A stretch of DNA of 64,000 nucleotides from Cladorrhinum sp. PSN259 (lineage: Eukaryota > Ascomycota > Sordariomycetes > Sordariales > Podosporaceae). Of the stretch, positions 20,374 to 32,873 are shown piece by piece. The translations under genes and the position numbers were made by a program. The stretch spans positions 553,694-617,693 of the forward strand of contig MU867063.1 in the NCBI GenBank assembly GCA_033725935.1, in the 5' to 3' direction. The first letter of the stretch is position 1. Each line of letters starts with the position of its first letter. The notes under the pieces are model-generated. The model was not told where the DNA came from. It did no database searches and was given only the letters and a program-made list of their open reading frames with translations.

Positions 20374-22019
20374 ATGACTAACCATGGCGACGGCTCCCGC
20401 GGGTCTTCACTCTTTCAGGCCCGCAAGACCCGCCAGGATCACAACCACAACCGCAACAACCACAACCAGCATCGACATCTGCACTCGCTACTCTCCCGCC
20501 CCAACCAGGCCCGTCAATCGCTTGAGGAGGAAAAAGACATCACCACCACACCACACATTCGTTCACCACCACCGCAACCAAATCAACCATCACCGCCGAC
20601 GCCCGTGAATGCGAAAGTCTTGCACGAGCGCCAAGTCGTCGTTATCCAAACTGTATCAATCGTTCAATTCATCGATGCGACGGGCGCACCCGTTAGCGCC
20701 TCGACCCTTCGTTCAGATCCCGTCGCACCGACCCTATTCAATCTGCCGGCAGGTGTGACTGCTGGTCTGACTGATCTCAACCCCTTATTGCCCAGCGTGT
20801 CTCTCCCAAGTACGGATATCGGTCTCAGCGATGGCACGCCGTCGGCCACGCCCACCATCCCGGCGGAAACGTTGTCTTCTTCCTCCGAACCTACCTTGTC
20901 ATCGTCCTCTGAGACTTTGACGTCCGCTCCTTCAGCAAACACCACCCCTCCATTTCCCATTCTTGTGCCACCTGGGGGGTTCAACTCTTCATCAACATGT
21001 AAGGATTTGCGAAAGCCGAATGCGTTCATCGGGTAGCTAACATAGTTCTGCTCCTAGTACGTCTTCCATCTGTCTTTCATAACAGCACATCTTTAGGAAT
21101 ATTTTCAAACTCAACGAGGACATCCTCCTCCACCACTCGTTTATCATCAACTTCTCTCACTTCTTTAACAGCAACAACCAGTGACTGGTCTACTCGAACG
21201 AGTACCACCGCTGAGGGTTTTGCAACCATCTTGGCCGGCGGAACTGGAGGGGAATCTAATGCCGGAGCTGGTGGGCAGGGCCCTGAATCAGGCCCCGCCC
21301 AGCCAACGTCGAGTGCTGAGCCCGGGCTGACCCCCGAGACTAGAAACGCAGTTGTCGGAGGCGTCGTAGGTGGCGTCGCTGGGATTGCCATCGCGGCCTT
21401 GTTGATTATGTTTTTCCTCAAATGGAGAAAGCGACCATATGGAAATGGAATTAGGCTTCTTGGGGACGGTGACAGTACTGCTCGGGGACGGGGGCTGGGT
21501 TCAGGACCGGGCGGAGGCGGATTTAGAGGAGCAGCTGGTGCAGCGCATCATTCGGTTCCATTTGCTGTTCCGGCCGCACTTGCCAGGTTGACAGGTAAAC
21601 GGGCAATCGAGGGATCTGCTGCTGCTGAACCCGCACAGGAGAAGGGGTTCTATCGCGTTTCTGGGCGGAAACTGCAGTCGGTTCTCGAAACAGGAGGAGA
21701 TGGCTACAGTGACCCAGTCTTGGACCCGCGTGATAGTATCAGCGGTACGTCATACTACAGGGACTCGCAGGCCTTCCTCGATAGCAAGCTACCGCCATTG
21801 CAACTCGGATCACCAATGCGCCCCCAGAGCGGCGTACCGATTTTCCACAGCGGACCACAGCGGACACCCGTTCAGGAAAGTGCACCATTCCCGCCCGGCC
21901 ATCGTAATTCAGCTTTTCCAAACATGCTCCAGATACCGGAAGCTGACCCTCTCGGCCGAACTCTAATGGGGCAGGATGGGTCTCGTGTATCTCAGTCGCG
22001 ATTTACAGAAAATACGTAA
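20374..22019 (+). CDS. Ser/Thr-rich single-pass membrane protein (Mid2/WSC-like layout), function unknown
   Basis: Two exons, 20374-20998 and 21058-22019, give 528 aa (59-nt intron). Not recognised as a named family. Residues 1-80 are hydrophilic, rich in His, Asn, Gln and Arg. Next comes VLHERQVVVIQTVSIVQFID, a long Ser/Thr/Pro-rich stretch with N-glycosylation-type sites (NSTS, NSTR), and one clear transmembrane helix at about residues 307-330 (VVGGVVGGVAGIAIAALLIM, then a basic FFLKWRKR stop-transfer). The roughly 200-residue tail is probably cytoplasmic. This resembles the plan of fungal cell-wall stress sensors, but no WSC cysteine domain is present and no classical N-terminal signal peptide is visible, so topology is an inference. 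An extra upstream exon carrying a signal peptide cannot be ruled out. Confidence 0.78.
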
Positions 22020-23012
22020 AATTGGCCTGGATGGTGGAATGGGAGGAGTTTCTCGTATATGCAACCTACTTTATAATGTCTGGTACACACGGCGTCTAGG
22101 CGAAAACAGATGCTTTTCAACGGGGAGTGGATAAGTAAAGGGAGAGAGGGTTCAAGGGAGAAGCATGACGAGTTTTTGAAGGGCTCCTTTTTTGACATTG
22201 TATGCCGAACCTTTTCGATTCATCCTCCTTTGGATATACATAAGGGCCGGTTATTGTTTTGTCTTTTTATACATTTGTCTATCAGCCTGCGCATGATAGA
22301 TTTTTCTTTGGAGGGGAACTGAGCGAGATGGAGGAGGAAGAATATCGGCGTGGATCTTTGGAAAATAAGGTTCTGGCAAATATTCGAAAGACGAAGGGCA
22401 GTTGCGTGGATTTGAAGCCGGGGAGGAGGTTTATCTCTGGAGAGTGTATGGACTGAGCTGAAGGATTTTACATTTGTGTGTTGGGTTGTCACATTGCTGT
22501 TGTTGTGTATGTGTTGCGTTTAGATGGATACCTTTTTTCATTGTACATATTTACTTTTTACGTACGTCTTGTTGAGGAGCAAGAGTATTCGAAAGCACTT
22601 TGAAAGAAATATATTTGTGTGTGTGATCCCTCTTTGTCTCTGAACTAATACTTGATTATGAGGTTCCAGTTTGTTAAGGCTTTGGTGATTACTTCAATTT
22701 TTGTTTACTTGTTCTTACCTTTGGGTCCTGGTTTGTCGTCAGGAGGAAACACAGGTTTGGTGTGTGTGTGAGGAGGGAGAAAGGAGGGGGGCGTTCAGGG
22801 GTACCCTAACCCTCCCTCCCTCCCTCGCCTTAAGAAATAATTACCCTTTTCTGTGTACAAGTAGTTATATAGACATCTCAGTTTCTTTTTTTTTTCTTTT
22901 CCCAAAAGGTTAAACTTACTACTTACTATCATGATATGCCCACATGGAGATTAGAGTATTATGTTGGATATCGAAATTAGGAAGGGGGGTTTTCGCCACG
23001 ACAATGACTGAT

Positions 23013-23073
23013 GTAGGTAGTGTAGAGTAGGTAGGTAGAGTAGGTAGGTAGAGTAGGTAGGCAGGTAGGTAGG
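23013..23073. repeat. TAGG/TAGAG microsatellite
   Basis: Interspersed GTAGGTAG and AGAGTAGGTAG units fill about 60 bp. It has no coding context and looks like simple slippage DNA. Confidence 0.85.
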
Positions 23074-25613
23074 ACTTTGGAGGCGAAATTTTTGTAAGTA
23101 GTCCATTTCAAAATAACGAGAACTTTTTATTAGGTGACGGATTAAACTATGGATGTCTGTTCCTGTTCCATGCTTCTTGGGCTGGGCTGGCAATTGGGAC
23201 TTGGATTGGGTCTCGTTGGTTGTCGTTGTGCTGAATGATGTCTGTGCGAGTGTGGTTTTAATGTGGCTGATAGGTTATGAGCGGGAGACAGAACTATATC
23301 TTTTTTTTGTGTGTGTTCAAGTCTGTGTAGTCGATGGTCAATGAATGAGCGGTGGTATACTAAATGGGATGACAGGATGCCGTATTTCTGGTGAACATGA
23401 TGCGGTCAGGCTTGCCTGATCTTGTCATAGGTATCATGCTTGCGGTAAAGAGAAGAAAATTGTGCACAGGAATTTATGTGACTTCGATAATTATACTTCA
23501 AGTGATGAAGAAGCCCGGCTTAATCGTGAGGATCTGGATATTATTTTTGTGGAACTTCACAAGTTCCGACTCGGAAAACATGAGAAGCTTCAATGTAGAC
23601 ACAAATGCGCCGAGTAACTCAAAGCGAGGGAATATTGTCATATGGGCTTTGGTACAGCCTGTGGAGTGAAGATTACTTTGCTGAGCGCAATATCAAAGGA
23701 CTAGAATTGAGAATACGTAGATCAACCGATCAAATAAATGATCGTTTTTTCTTCTCTAGCCTGACAAAAGGTCTATAACGGGTTATGGCCGTCCTTTCCG
23801 TTTCTTTTAGCGCATTCCTGGCATCTGACCGGTCCGAGTTTTTACTGAACAACAGTAAAAGGTTGTGTTTGTCTAAGATATTTGTATGTTTAAGATATCA
23901 TGTATGATGATGCCTTTAGAAAAGAAAAAGATGCAATCTAAGCTTAGAAACAAGTTGTGTAGCAGATTTCTATGATCTGGATGTAGTAGTCGAGAGCTTG
24001 TTTGCTTGCTTTCTATTCAGGTTTCAATCGTTATCTGATCTGCTTTTGGCTGACATGTTTCCCAAGTCAAATAAACAAACAGCCCAACAGGACTGAGCCT
24101 ACCTCTCCGGTAAAAAGACATCCGGAATTATCACTGCTATGCTGAACCCGAGTTTTCCAGTGATCGGGTGTAAGTGACCAATGCGGTTTAGCTTGGCGTC
24201 AACCACAGCCGTGACTTTGCCTTGAGATCATGACAAGACAAGACATAAGGTTGCAAAGAGGCACGGGTTGACGAAAGCATTGCGGCCTCCCATCTAATGA
24301 ATATACAAAAGAATAAGCAGAACAGGTGTTTGTGGGAGAGGTGAGTTGTTGAATTTGTCATGAGTGAAGAATGAGGTCCAAGCGGTGGGGATGCTGTTTC
24401 ATGACTGTCTCACATAACGTCGGCTTTTCGTGGGAAAGGGAACCCCTCGCTCACATCGACCGTGATGATCGCCCTCATCGACACCGCTCCATGTCATGGC
24501 TTTTGTGATGGAGACGTACCGTAGCCACCACTGCCATGAATGCATCAGTCGATGTTGAGCCCTCTTGAGACAGGGCGATACCGTAATTGAGATATGCAAT
24601 GGGAAAGTGAGAAAAGAGATGCACTATGCTGAGAGATATTGCCCCTCCAGTGCCCCAGTCCCCCACCTCTAGGATCCTCTCAACCACTCGCTAGTCTACA
24701 CTAAACACCGGACTTCGGGTCTGGGGCAGTGGACATCGAGTCCAGGCCGTGGTTGTATTTTCCAACACCGTTGACGACATCTGGATCGTCTCATCTGAAC
24801 TCGAATCTGAGATGGCATGTTTGCTATGGCACAATCACTAATCTAGGTAGACAAGGTCGCATTAATATCACCAGCAGAGCCAAGATCAACCTGAGGCCAT
24901 GGCCCCTGGAACTGATGCCAAAGTTCCTCCGTCTCCCGCCTCAATTGAAGTGTTTGCGGACATTGGGCAAGCCCCGAGTCCGCGATGGGGTTCTTATCGA
25001 CCTATGGTGTGCAGAACAGAGCTTACCAATCTCCAAGCAATACCAAGCAACGCAGCCAACGCAGGCAACGAAACCTAGAACACTCGGAACGGTGGCAGCG
25101 CACCCTGAATTTCGGCCGCCGCCCGTGCGCTTGGTTGCAATCCTAGCCCCCACATGCCTGCCTTGCCTTGATCGCTGCTCGCTCCCCGCATTTCAGGGGA
25201 TGGCACTTGCTGGATTGGATCCTGACACACGGTAACGCCTTAATAGCAGCACTGGCCGCATATTCTCAGACTTTTGGTCGTCATCTTCTAGCTCGTCTCT
25301 TTTTCTGCTGTTTTCACTCCGTTATCGACGCCGACGACGTCAACGACATTGACCACCAGAGCGAGACGTCCTGTCACACAACACCATCAATCGAGATTCT
25401 GCAGGTTCCAGCTTTCTTTCAGCCCCAAGATACTTACAACCCCGCCGCGTTCTTTTGCCATCCCGCAGTGAGACAGTCGCATCCCACTTTCTGTACCCCG
25501 GCCGCAAGCGACATCGGTTACAAATCACCAAGAAACAAGAGAAAGATTCAATACCCTCATAACCGTTGTGTACCCAGTGCAACCGAATCTGCTTTCCTCC
25601 CGTGATACATTGT

Positions 25614-25770
25614 ATGTCTGCTCCTCGAATAAGACCCTGAGCTTCTTCAGCGGCTCAGCCCCCCATCCCGGGCGTTCCGGCAAACCTGCCCCCTGATTCG
25701 ACCGTCCTGAAGAAAGGCTAAAGGGTGGATGGTAATAATAGAATCCTCCCTGCTAGGCGCCTACAACTGA
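25614..25770 (+). promoter_or_regulatory. Two upstream ORFs in the leader of the zinc-cluster factor
   Basis: uORF1 starts at 25614 and stops at 25638-25640 (8 residues, MSAPRIRP). uORF2 starts at 25729 and stops at 25768-25770 (13 residues). Both lie before the main start at 25943. If they are in the mature leader they could reduce or regulate translation. Confidence 0.4.
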
Positions 25771-25942
25771 TCATCGTCGCTCAACGTTCCCCCGCCTGCC
25801 TTACCCATCACCAATCCTCTTCCCCGCCTAAATTGATATCAACGGCCGCCGCCCGCCGATCGCGATAGAACCTCAACCGAGACCAATCCACAGCGACGAC
25901 CAGGAAGGAGACGACCGCTGCTGCGGCGACACAGTTATCACG

Positions 25943-28930
25943 ATGGATCACATTCACTCGGGCTTCCAGATGCCCATACAGCCACCGCAAATCATGAACC
26001 CGCCACCCCAGATATTCGGTGGCTATTCTGAACATCAACACCATGGGCTCCCTTCAATGTCCCAGCTACCCCCAGACCTGATGGCCGCGCAAATGTTTGG
26101 AGACCATGGCCTGCTCGAAGACACAAACGAAGCGAAGAGGAGGAGAATCGCGAGGGTTGGTTCCGCTTCTGGGCTTTACCATGACGGTTGTGGCGTTGCT
26201 GACCTGTCACTATCCGTAGGCTTGCGACATGTGCAGAAAGAAAAAGATCAAGTGCGATGGCAAGCTACCAGCATGCACGCACTGCATAAATTACAAGACA
26301 GATTGCGTATTTACACAGGTTGAGAAGAAAAGGAACCCTCCCAAGGGAGCCAAGTACATCGAGGGCCTCGAGAATCGCCTCGGTCGCATGGAACACTTGT
26401 TGAGATTATCTGGTATGCGTCGCGCGCTCCTGAAAAAAAATATAACGGTCCATTGACGTCGATGGCGCGGTACACTAACGCTCTTGGCGCAGGTTTGCTG
26501 GGCGAAGACGACAACGGCGCTACAGATCTAGGAACGTTGGAGAAGAAGCTTGCCGAGCAAAAACAGCAACAATCAAGACAACCATCGCAAGCCGCATCGA
26601 ACCCAACCTCTCCATCACACACAGCTTCGGGCCAAGACGGCAATGCGTCAACGCCTCGAAGCTCACTTGCATCTCCAGGTCCAGAGCCCATCAAGGACTC
26701 TGCCGAAAAGAGGAAGAGCTTCACGCCCGACAAGGAGAAGGACAAGGCCAGTCAAGATGGCGAAGGGGAACAAGTCGCAGAATTATCCGAGATGATGTGT
26801 TCACTAGTTACCAACAACGAGGGTGAGACGCGGTATATTGGCTCCTCCTCAGGCTTCTCCATCTTTTCGCCCAAGGGAATACAGTGGGTAAACGAAAAGA
26901 TGGGTGATTCGTCGTTTCAGCAAATGATCTCGGATGTCTCGATTGACGATCACAAATGGACCGCCTGGAAGCCTGACATATTTGGGGACATTTTCCGACG
27001 AAGGGTCTTCAGGGAACTGCCACCAAAGGTCGAGGCATTGTCTTTGCTCAAGGACTACTTTGAGAACTTCAACTGCATGTTTCCGCTATTTCACCAACCC
27101 ACTTTCATGCATCTTGTTGAGCGACAGTACTCAAACGAGCCTTATAATGGCTCGGGATGGTGGGCTAGTCTAAACGTGGCTCTGGCCATTGCTCACCGGC
27201 TTCGTGTCATGAGTAACCTGGTGCCGCAGGAAGAGGACGACAAGGCTTGGGCATATATGAAGAACGCGATGGGGACTTTCACCGAGCTGGTGATGCGCAA
27301 TACTGACTTGCTTAGCGTGCAAGCACTCTTGGGTATGGCCATGTTTATGCAAGGCACTCCTAATCCGCAGCCATCTTCGTTGCTGATCGCCACGGCAATC
27401 CGCCTGTCACACACCATCGGTCTCCATAAGCGCGGAACAAACTTTCACCTCAATCCCATCGAGATTGAGCAGCGCAAGAGGGTGTTTTGGATCGCCTACA
27501 TGTTGGATAAAGACCTGTGCCTTCGTTCTGGGCGCCCCCCTGCGCAGGATGACGATGATATGAACGTCGAGCTTCCAGACACCGATCCAGCTGATGGCAT
27601 TGGAAACATTCCGCTGGCAGATGGCAAGGGAAAGATGAATCTCTTCCGCGTCATGTGCGAGCTTGCCGTCGTCGAAAGTAAAGTCTACAACAAGTTATAC
27701 TCTACTACAGCCACCAAACAGTCGGATGGTGAGATTCTAAACACGATCGGAGAGCTCGACCAGGAACTGGAGGACTGGAAGGACAGGATTCCCATTGATT
27801 TCCGTCCGGAGCACGAGATCAAAGCTTCGCACACTCCGCTCATTCTCCACATTGTGATGTTGCACTTTAACTATTACAACTGCCTCACAACCATCCATCG
27901 GATGTCCATACATCACGGCTACTGGACTAGTCGCCTCTCCAATTTTGCTATTCAAGGCCTGAATGCCAGGCCATTGAATCCTCGCATTTTCTCCTCGGCA
28001 GCCCTGTGCACATCTGCTGCCAGAGCGTCTATCTCACTTCTCAAGTATATTCCGCAGGGTGATTTCTCATGTGTTTGGTAAGTACTGTCTCTTTTGCTCC
28101 CGTGAGCCCGGATGGACTAACATTGGAATAGGATGGTCTTGTATTTCCCTGTATCGGCACTGGTAACGCTTTTTGGTAACATCTTGCAAAACCCCCTTGA
28201 CCCAAGGGCCCGCTCTGACACAAAACTTATGAACGTGGTGGTCAATTTCTTGTCCATGCTTGGTGTCGAGGCCGAGACGGGCGGTGTTCACCGCATGTTG
28301 GGGGTCTGCTCTGAGTTTGAGAGGATTGCCAAGGTGGTAATCGACAAGACAGAAAAAGACCATGCTTCCCGAAAGAAACGCAAGAATTACGACCCAGTAA
28401 CAAATAAGCCAACGACCGCGACGGGAGACTCACCTTCATTTAACCCCAACCCGGCGGCAGCCGTTCCAACACCAAGGCCAACAACTTCAAACTCGGCGAC
28501 GCCACAGCCTAGCCATGCAATGAGCCAGGACGCTCGACACCTGTCGCCGCAAGTGCACAACCACCAATCCCCACAAAATGGATACAGCCCCATGACGGGC
28601 ACAATGAGTAATCACTCATCACCAGGTATGGCGCCTAACGGGTGGCATAATGACTTTACTGCTGCCAATGGTGGTGGAATGAACGGGGCAGATTATACTC
28701 AGTTCGCAGATTTGGCTGGTTTTGATGCGATGAATGCTGCCGCAGGGCTGAATGGGCCAGTTGGGCTTACAAGTCCACCACTAGGCGGCGGGTTCTATCA
28801 ACCACCAATCCTGCCGCCAGATCTGTTTAGTTTGCCGATGACGCTGGACTGGGGCTGGGATGAGATGAGTGGAGGTGCGTATCCCAGTGTTGAGAATGGG
28901 AATTTTGGGAATTCGCCTAGGATGCATTGA
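25943..28930 (+). CDS. Zn2Cys6 binuclear-cluster transcription factor with fungal-specific TF domain
   Basis: Four exons, 25943-26155, 26220-26412, 26493-28077 and 28132-28930, give 929 aa with all junctions in frame. The first intron ends just before the zinc cluster. The cluster, at about residues 72-100, has spacing C-X2-C-X6-C-X6-C-X2-C-X6-C (ACDMCRKKKIKCDGKLPACT and on), the Gal4-type DNA-binding domain. It is followed by a basic linker and a short dimerisation coil (KYIEGLENRLGRMEHLLRLS). The middle region (about residues 270-560) has the fungal_trans hallmarks FNCMFPLFHQPTFMHLV, AIRLSHTIGLHKRG and RVFWIAYMLDKDLCLRSGRP. The C-terminus is Asn/Gly/Pro-rich and probably activating. The target pathway is not deducible; no metabolic cluster lies beside it. 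The cluster sequence does not look like XlnR or FacB. Confidence 0.9.
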
Positions 28931-29957
28931 TATAGGAGTAAAACGGGCAATTGTATATGAAATGGAAGGGAACTAAAAGTAGGGGTGGAGTAACGGGTCA
29001 AGTTAGATTTGGGTGGCATATTTTGGAACACTTCAAGAGTAACGACTTTTTTTGGGTTTTAGCGGAATACTCTTCTCTACATTTTTTATGTTGGTTTCTA
29101 CTATGTCGTTTGTACGGATTCCCCCTTTTTTTGTTTTTGTAGATGCCTGTTTTATTTAGGATGCTGGTTGACGACCTGATTCTTCAACTGATCATGGGAC
29201 AATGTGTGAAATGATGCATCTGACGAGGAGGCGGCCTTCTCGGGGATAAGAATGGGGTTAGGAGTTTTGGGGAGCTTGTGATATCAACATGAAGTTGCAA
29301 AGAGCTTTCTTGGATTCCGTAGACTCTGGAATCTGCCCTCCAAAGACTCTTCTCTAGCGTAATCGAGGGGCAACAGCTAGCACTCCACAATATCCTGGAC
29401 TGAGATGTGATACAACGGCAACAACAAACTTGGATAGACCCCAAAATTCCTTCAAATCTATGACAGTGAGATTGCATACGTCAATCAGCAGGTGCCTTCG
29501 GTAACCTTGCATCGCCCCGAAGGCCGAAAGCACCTAGGCAGCTGGAGCTTCAGTGAGCTTCAGTGAGCTTTCGATGAGAAAAGCCCCACACGTGACTGTG
29601 CGCTAGTACATTCTGGGATTAGGCAATTGATTTCGGTGGTCGGATTCTCGCCGCACAGCATCATCCATACGGACTGGATTTTGAAATCGAGTCCAGATCT
29701 GCATTTTTTGCAACACCACCAAACCGCATCGCCAGCCACCATTTGGGCGGCACAGCAGCCATAGCCATAGTGCATGGCTAGGAAGTGAGGCATTGAGCAG
29801 AGAAAGGACAAGAATAAGCGCTATATCAAGGCGCAATATCTCGGCTCGTGCCAAGGAAAACGACGAGCAAGCCAGACGACCCCCCATCGATATCGACACC
29901 CGCAACCCGCAACCCGCATCTTGCACTTTCCACACACACACAGAGACTGTCGCGACC
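28931..29957. promoter_or_regulatory. 1-kb intergenic region: zinc-cluster 3' UTR and m-AAA protease promoter
   Basis: No gene seen. A short GAGCTTCAGT tandem repeat occurs around 29546-29570. An open frame in register with the protease extends up to 29793, but the ATG at 29958 begins a good mitochondrial presequence and is the preferred start. Confidence 0.5.
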
Positions 29958-32784
29958 ATGTTCCGCTCCTCGGCACAGCAGCTGGAGCGCTGCGCAAGGT
30001 TATCGCTCCGAACAACAGCCAGTCCCGCCTTCAGAGCTGCGCGCATTCCCCGGATCAGCCCCGCAGCAGCACTCCTCCATCCCAGATACAAGTCGACGAA
30101 CCCCCCCAGGCCTGACTCCAACAAGTCAAACCCAGAGCCGGTGAATAAGTCGAGCAACAATGGCGCGCAAGATCAGGAGCAGCCGGAGCAGGAGCCCGCA
30201 CGGTTACCGCCACCTCCGGGATGGGTTCACCTGAACAATGAGCAGCTTGACATCTTGCATGCTTGGGTGAAGTTGATGCCGGCTGGACCACAGAAAGAAA
30301 TGATGGAGATGATGTTCAAGGATATTCGAATCATTGGTGTACCCGAGGAATTGCGCACTATTCTTGAGAAATCCGAGGCCGGTCGCCCACCGAGCATGCT
30401 GGACGCGCTCAAGGTTCCCAGAATTGCCCTCAAAATGGCCAAGCAGCTTGAGGAGTTCCAGCGGATCAAGCAGGAAGCTAAGGACGATGATTTTAGCTCC
30501 AGCCAGCCATTTACCTCGAACAGGCCAGGAGAGGCGCCAACACAACAACAAAACGTTGAGCAGCAAGCGCAACCTAAGCAGCAATCACAAGAACCACAAT
30601 ATCAGGAGCAAAAGCAGAACCAACAGGAACGACAACAAAATCAACAAGGCCAGCAGGGTCAGGGTCAAGGTCAACAGGGCCAAAATAAGGGAGCTCCTCC
30701 ACCGCCGCCACAACAAAAGGGATGGTTGTCGGACACGATGACGTATGTGCTCGGCACTATCCTCTGCTATCCCATAATTTCATCGCTCTATTCTGGCGAA
30801 AGCTCCCGGGAAATAACATGGCAGGAGCTCCGAAAGAACTTTTTAGACAAGGGTTTGGTTGAGAAGCTCGTCGTCGACAGGGACAGGGTCAGGGTTGAAC
30901 TCAACCGGGACGCTGTTCGGTCAGTATACCCCGATTCGGCCGCCGCCAATACCAGCTTTTACTACTACTTCACAATTGGATCTGTCGACGCCTTTGAGAG
31001 GAAGCTGGATGAAGCCCAGTCCGAGCTAGGCATCCCATCGGGTGAGAGAATTCCTGTCAGCTATGCCACAGAGAGCAAGGCTGGTACCTACCTGGTGGCC
31101 TTCGGCCCAACCCTGCTCCTCGTTGGCCTGATCTACTTTGCCTCAAAGAGGGCCGGTGGCATGGGTGGTGGCTCAAACGGCATGTTTGGCTTCGGCAAGA
31201 GCAAGGCCAAGATGTTTAACCATGACACTGCGGTCAAGGTCAAATTCGCTGATGTCGCCGGTATGGACGAGGCCAAGGTTGAAATCATGGAGTTTGTCAG
31301 CTTTTTGAGGTCACCTGAGCGCTTCCAGAGACTGGGTGCCAAGATTCCTCGCGGCGCTATCTTGTCTGGTCCTCCAGGTACAGGCAAGACGTTGCTTGCC
31401 AAGGCGACGGCTGGAGAGTCCCAGGTGCCATTCTTCAGCGTCAGCGGTTCCGAGTTCGTCGAAATGTTTGTTGGTGTTGGTGCTTCTCGCGTCCGAGATC
31501 TGTTTGCTACTGCTCGCAAAAACGCACCCTGCATCATTTTCATTGATGAAATCGATGCCGTTGGAAAGTCGCGTTCGGAAGGCGGCGGTTTCAGGGGCGG
31601 TGGTAACGACGAGCGAGAGGCGACCCTCAACCAAATTCTCACTGAGATGGATGGCTTCAACACCTCTGAACAGGTGGTGGTTCTTGCCGGCACCAACAGG
31701 CCGGATATTCTAGACAAGGCCCTGATGCGTCCTGGCCGTTTCGACAGGCATATCCATATCGATAGGCCAACTATGAAGGGTCGTATGGCCATCTTTAAGG
31801 TTCACTTGGCCAATATTGTCACTTCCGAGGATATGGAGTATCTGACAGGTCGTCTCGCTGCTCTTACCCCTGGTTTCGCTGGTGCGGATATTGCCAACGC
31901 CGTCAACGAGGCGGCTCTTATTGGTACGTATAACCCAACCTAAATCCAAGCGTTCATCTGTTCACAGTTACTAACCTTCTCCAATAGCTGCTAGAGCAAA
32001 TGCTACTAGTGTCGCCATGCTTCACTTTGAGCAGGCAATCGAGCGCGTGATCGGTGGTCTTGAGCGCAAGTCACTTGTCCTTGGTCCCGAGGAGAAGCGG
32101 ACAGTTGCGTACCACGAGGCCGGTCACGCTATCTGCGGTTGGTACTTCCGGTGGGCAGATCCTCTGCTCAAGGTCTCCATCATTCCTCGCGGCCAGGGTG
32201 CGTTGGGCTATGCTCAATATCTCCCCTCTAGCGACGCTTACCTGATGTCGACCAATCAGCTCATGGACCGCATGGCCATGACTCTGGGTGGTCGTGTCTC
32301 TGAGGAACTGCACTTCCCAACGGTCACTACCGGTGCGAGTGACGATTTCAAGAAGGTAACGCGCATGGCGACGACCATGGTTACTCAGTGGGGCATGTCG
32401 GAGAAGCTGGGCCCTCTTCACTTTGAGAACAGCGACAACCAGCTCCATAAGCCTTTCGCTGAGTCGACGGCACAGACCATCGATGCCGAGGTTCGCCGAA
32501 TTGTCGACGAGGCTTATAAGCAGTGCAAGGATCTCTTGTCTGCCAGGAAGAAGGAGGTTGGCCTCGTTGCAGAAGAGCTGTTGCGGAAGGAGGTCCTGAG
32601 CCGTGACGATCTTGTGCGGTTGTTGGGCCCCCGCGAGTGGCCCGAGAAGGAGGAGTTTTCCAAGTATTTTGATGGGCAGGGCGGCAAGAAGGGTGCTGCC
32701 CCTCCTTTTCCTACCGAGAGCACCGATTCGCCTAATGAGCCCCAGCCTGCGGTGATGGAGAAGCACAATGAGGCTGATAGGTGA
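29958..32784 (+). CDS. afg3: Mitochondrial m-AAA metalloprotease (Afg3/Yta10 type)
   Basis: Two exons, 29958-31923 and 31988-32784, give 920 aa. The inner-membrane m-AAA protease extracts and degrades misfolded membrane proteins on the matrix side and processes precursors such as mitoribosomal bL32m. Visible in order: an Arg/Ser-rich presequence (MFRSSAQQLERCARLSLRTT); a Gln-rich linker at about residues 195-255; two transmembrane helices (about 255-280 and 378-398) flanking the intermembrane-space domain; Walker A GPPGTGKT near 471; Walker B CIIFIDEID near 524; the second region of homology NRPDILDKALMRPGRFDRH; and the zinc site HEAGH near 698. Sequence around the AAA module (EREATLNQ) looks more like Afg3/Yta10 than Yta12, but filamentous fungi may use a single m-AAA form, so the exact paralogue is an inference. 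An in-frame ATG at 29793 would extend the N-terminus; 29958 fits the presequence better. Confidence 0.94.
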
Positions 32785-32813
32785 GAAGAGTGAAGGTTCG
32801 CGGGAGAGAGGGG

Positions 32814-32873
<60 letters not shown>

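Larger units (their letters stand above)
22020..25942. other. 3.9-kb intergenic region with microsatellite; leader of the zinc-cluster gene
   Basis: No gene supported. The first part is the membrane-protein 3' UTR. A TAGG-type microsatellite lies at about 23013-23073. The last ~650 bp (from about 25270, CT-rich) look like the promoter and 5' leader of the zinc-cluster gene and contain two short upstream ORFs, 25614-25640 and 25729-25770. Small frames at 23391-23669 and 24729-25235 lack coding character. Confidence 0.5.
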
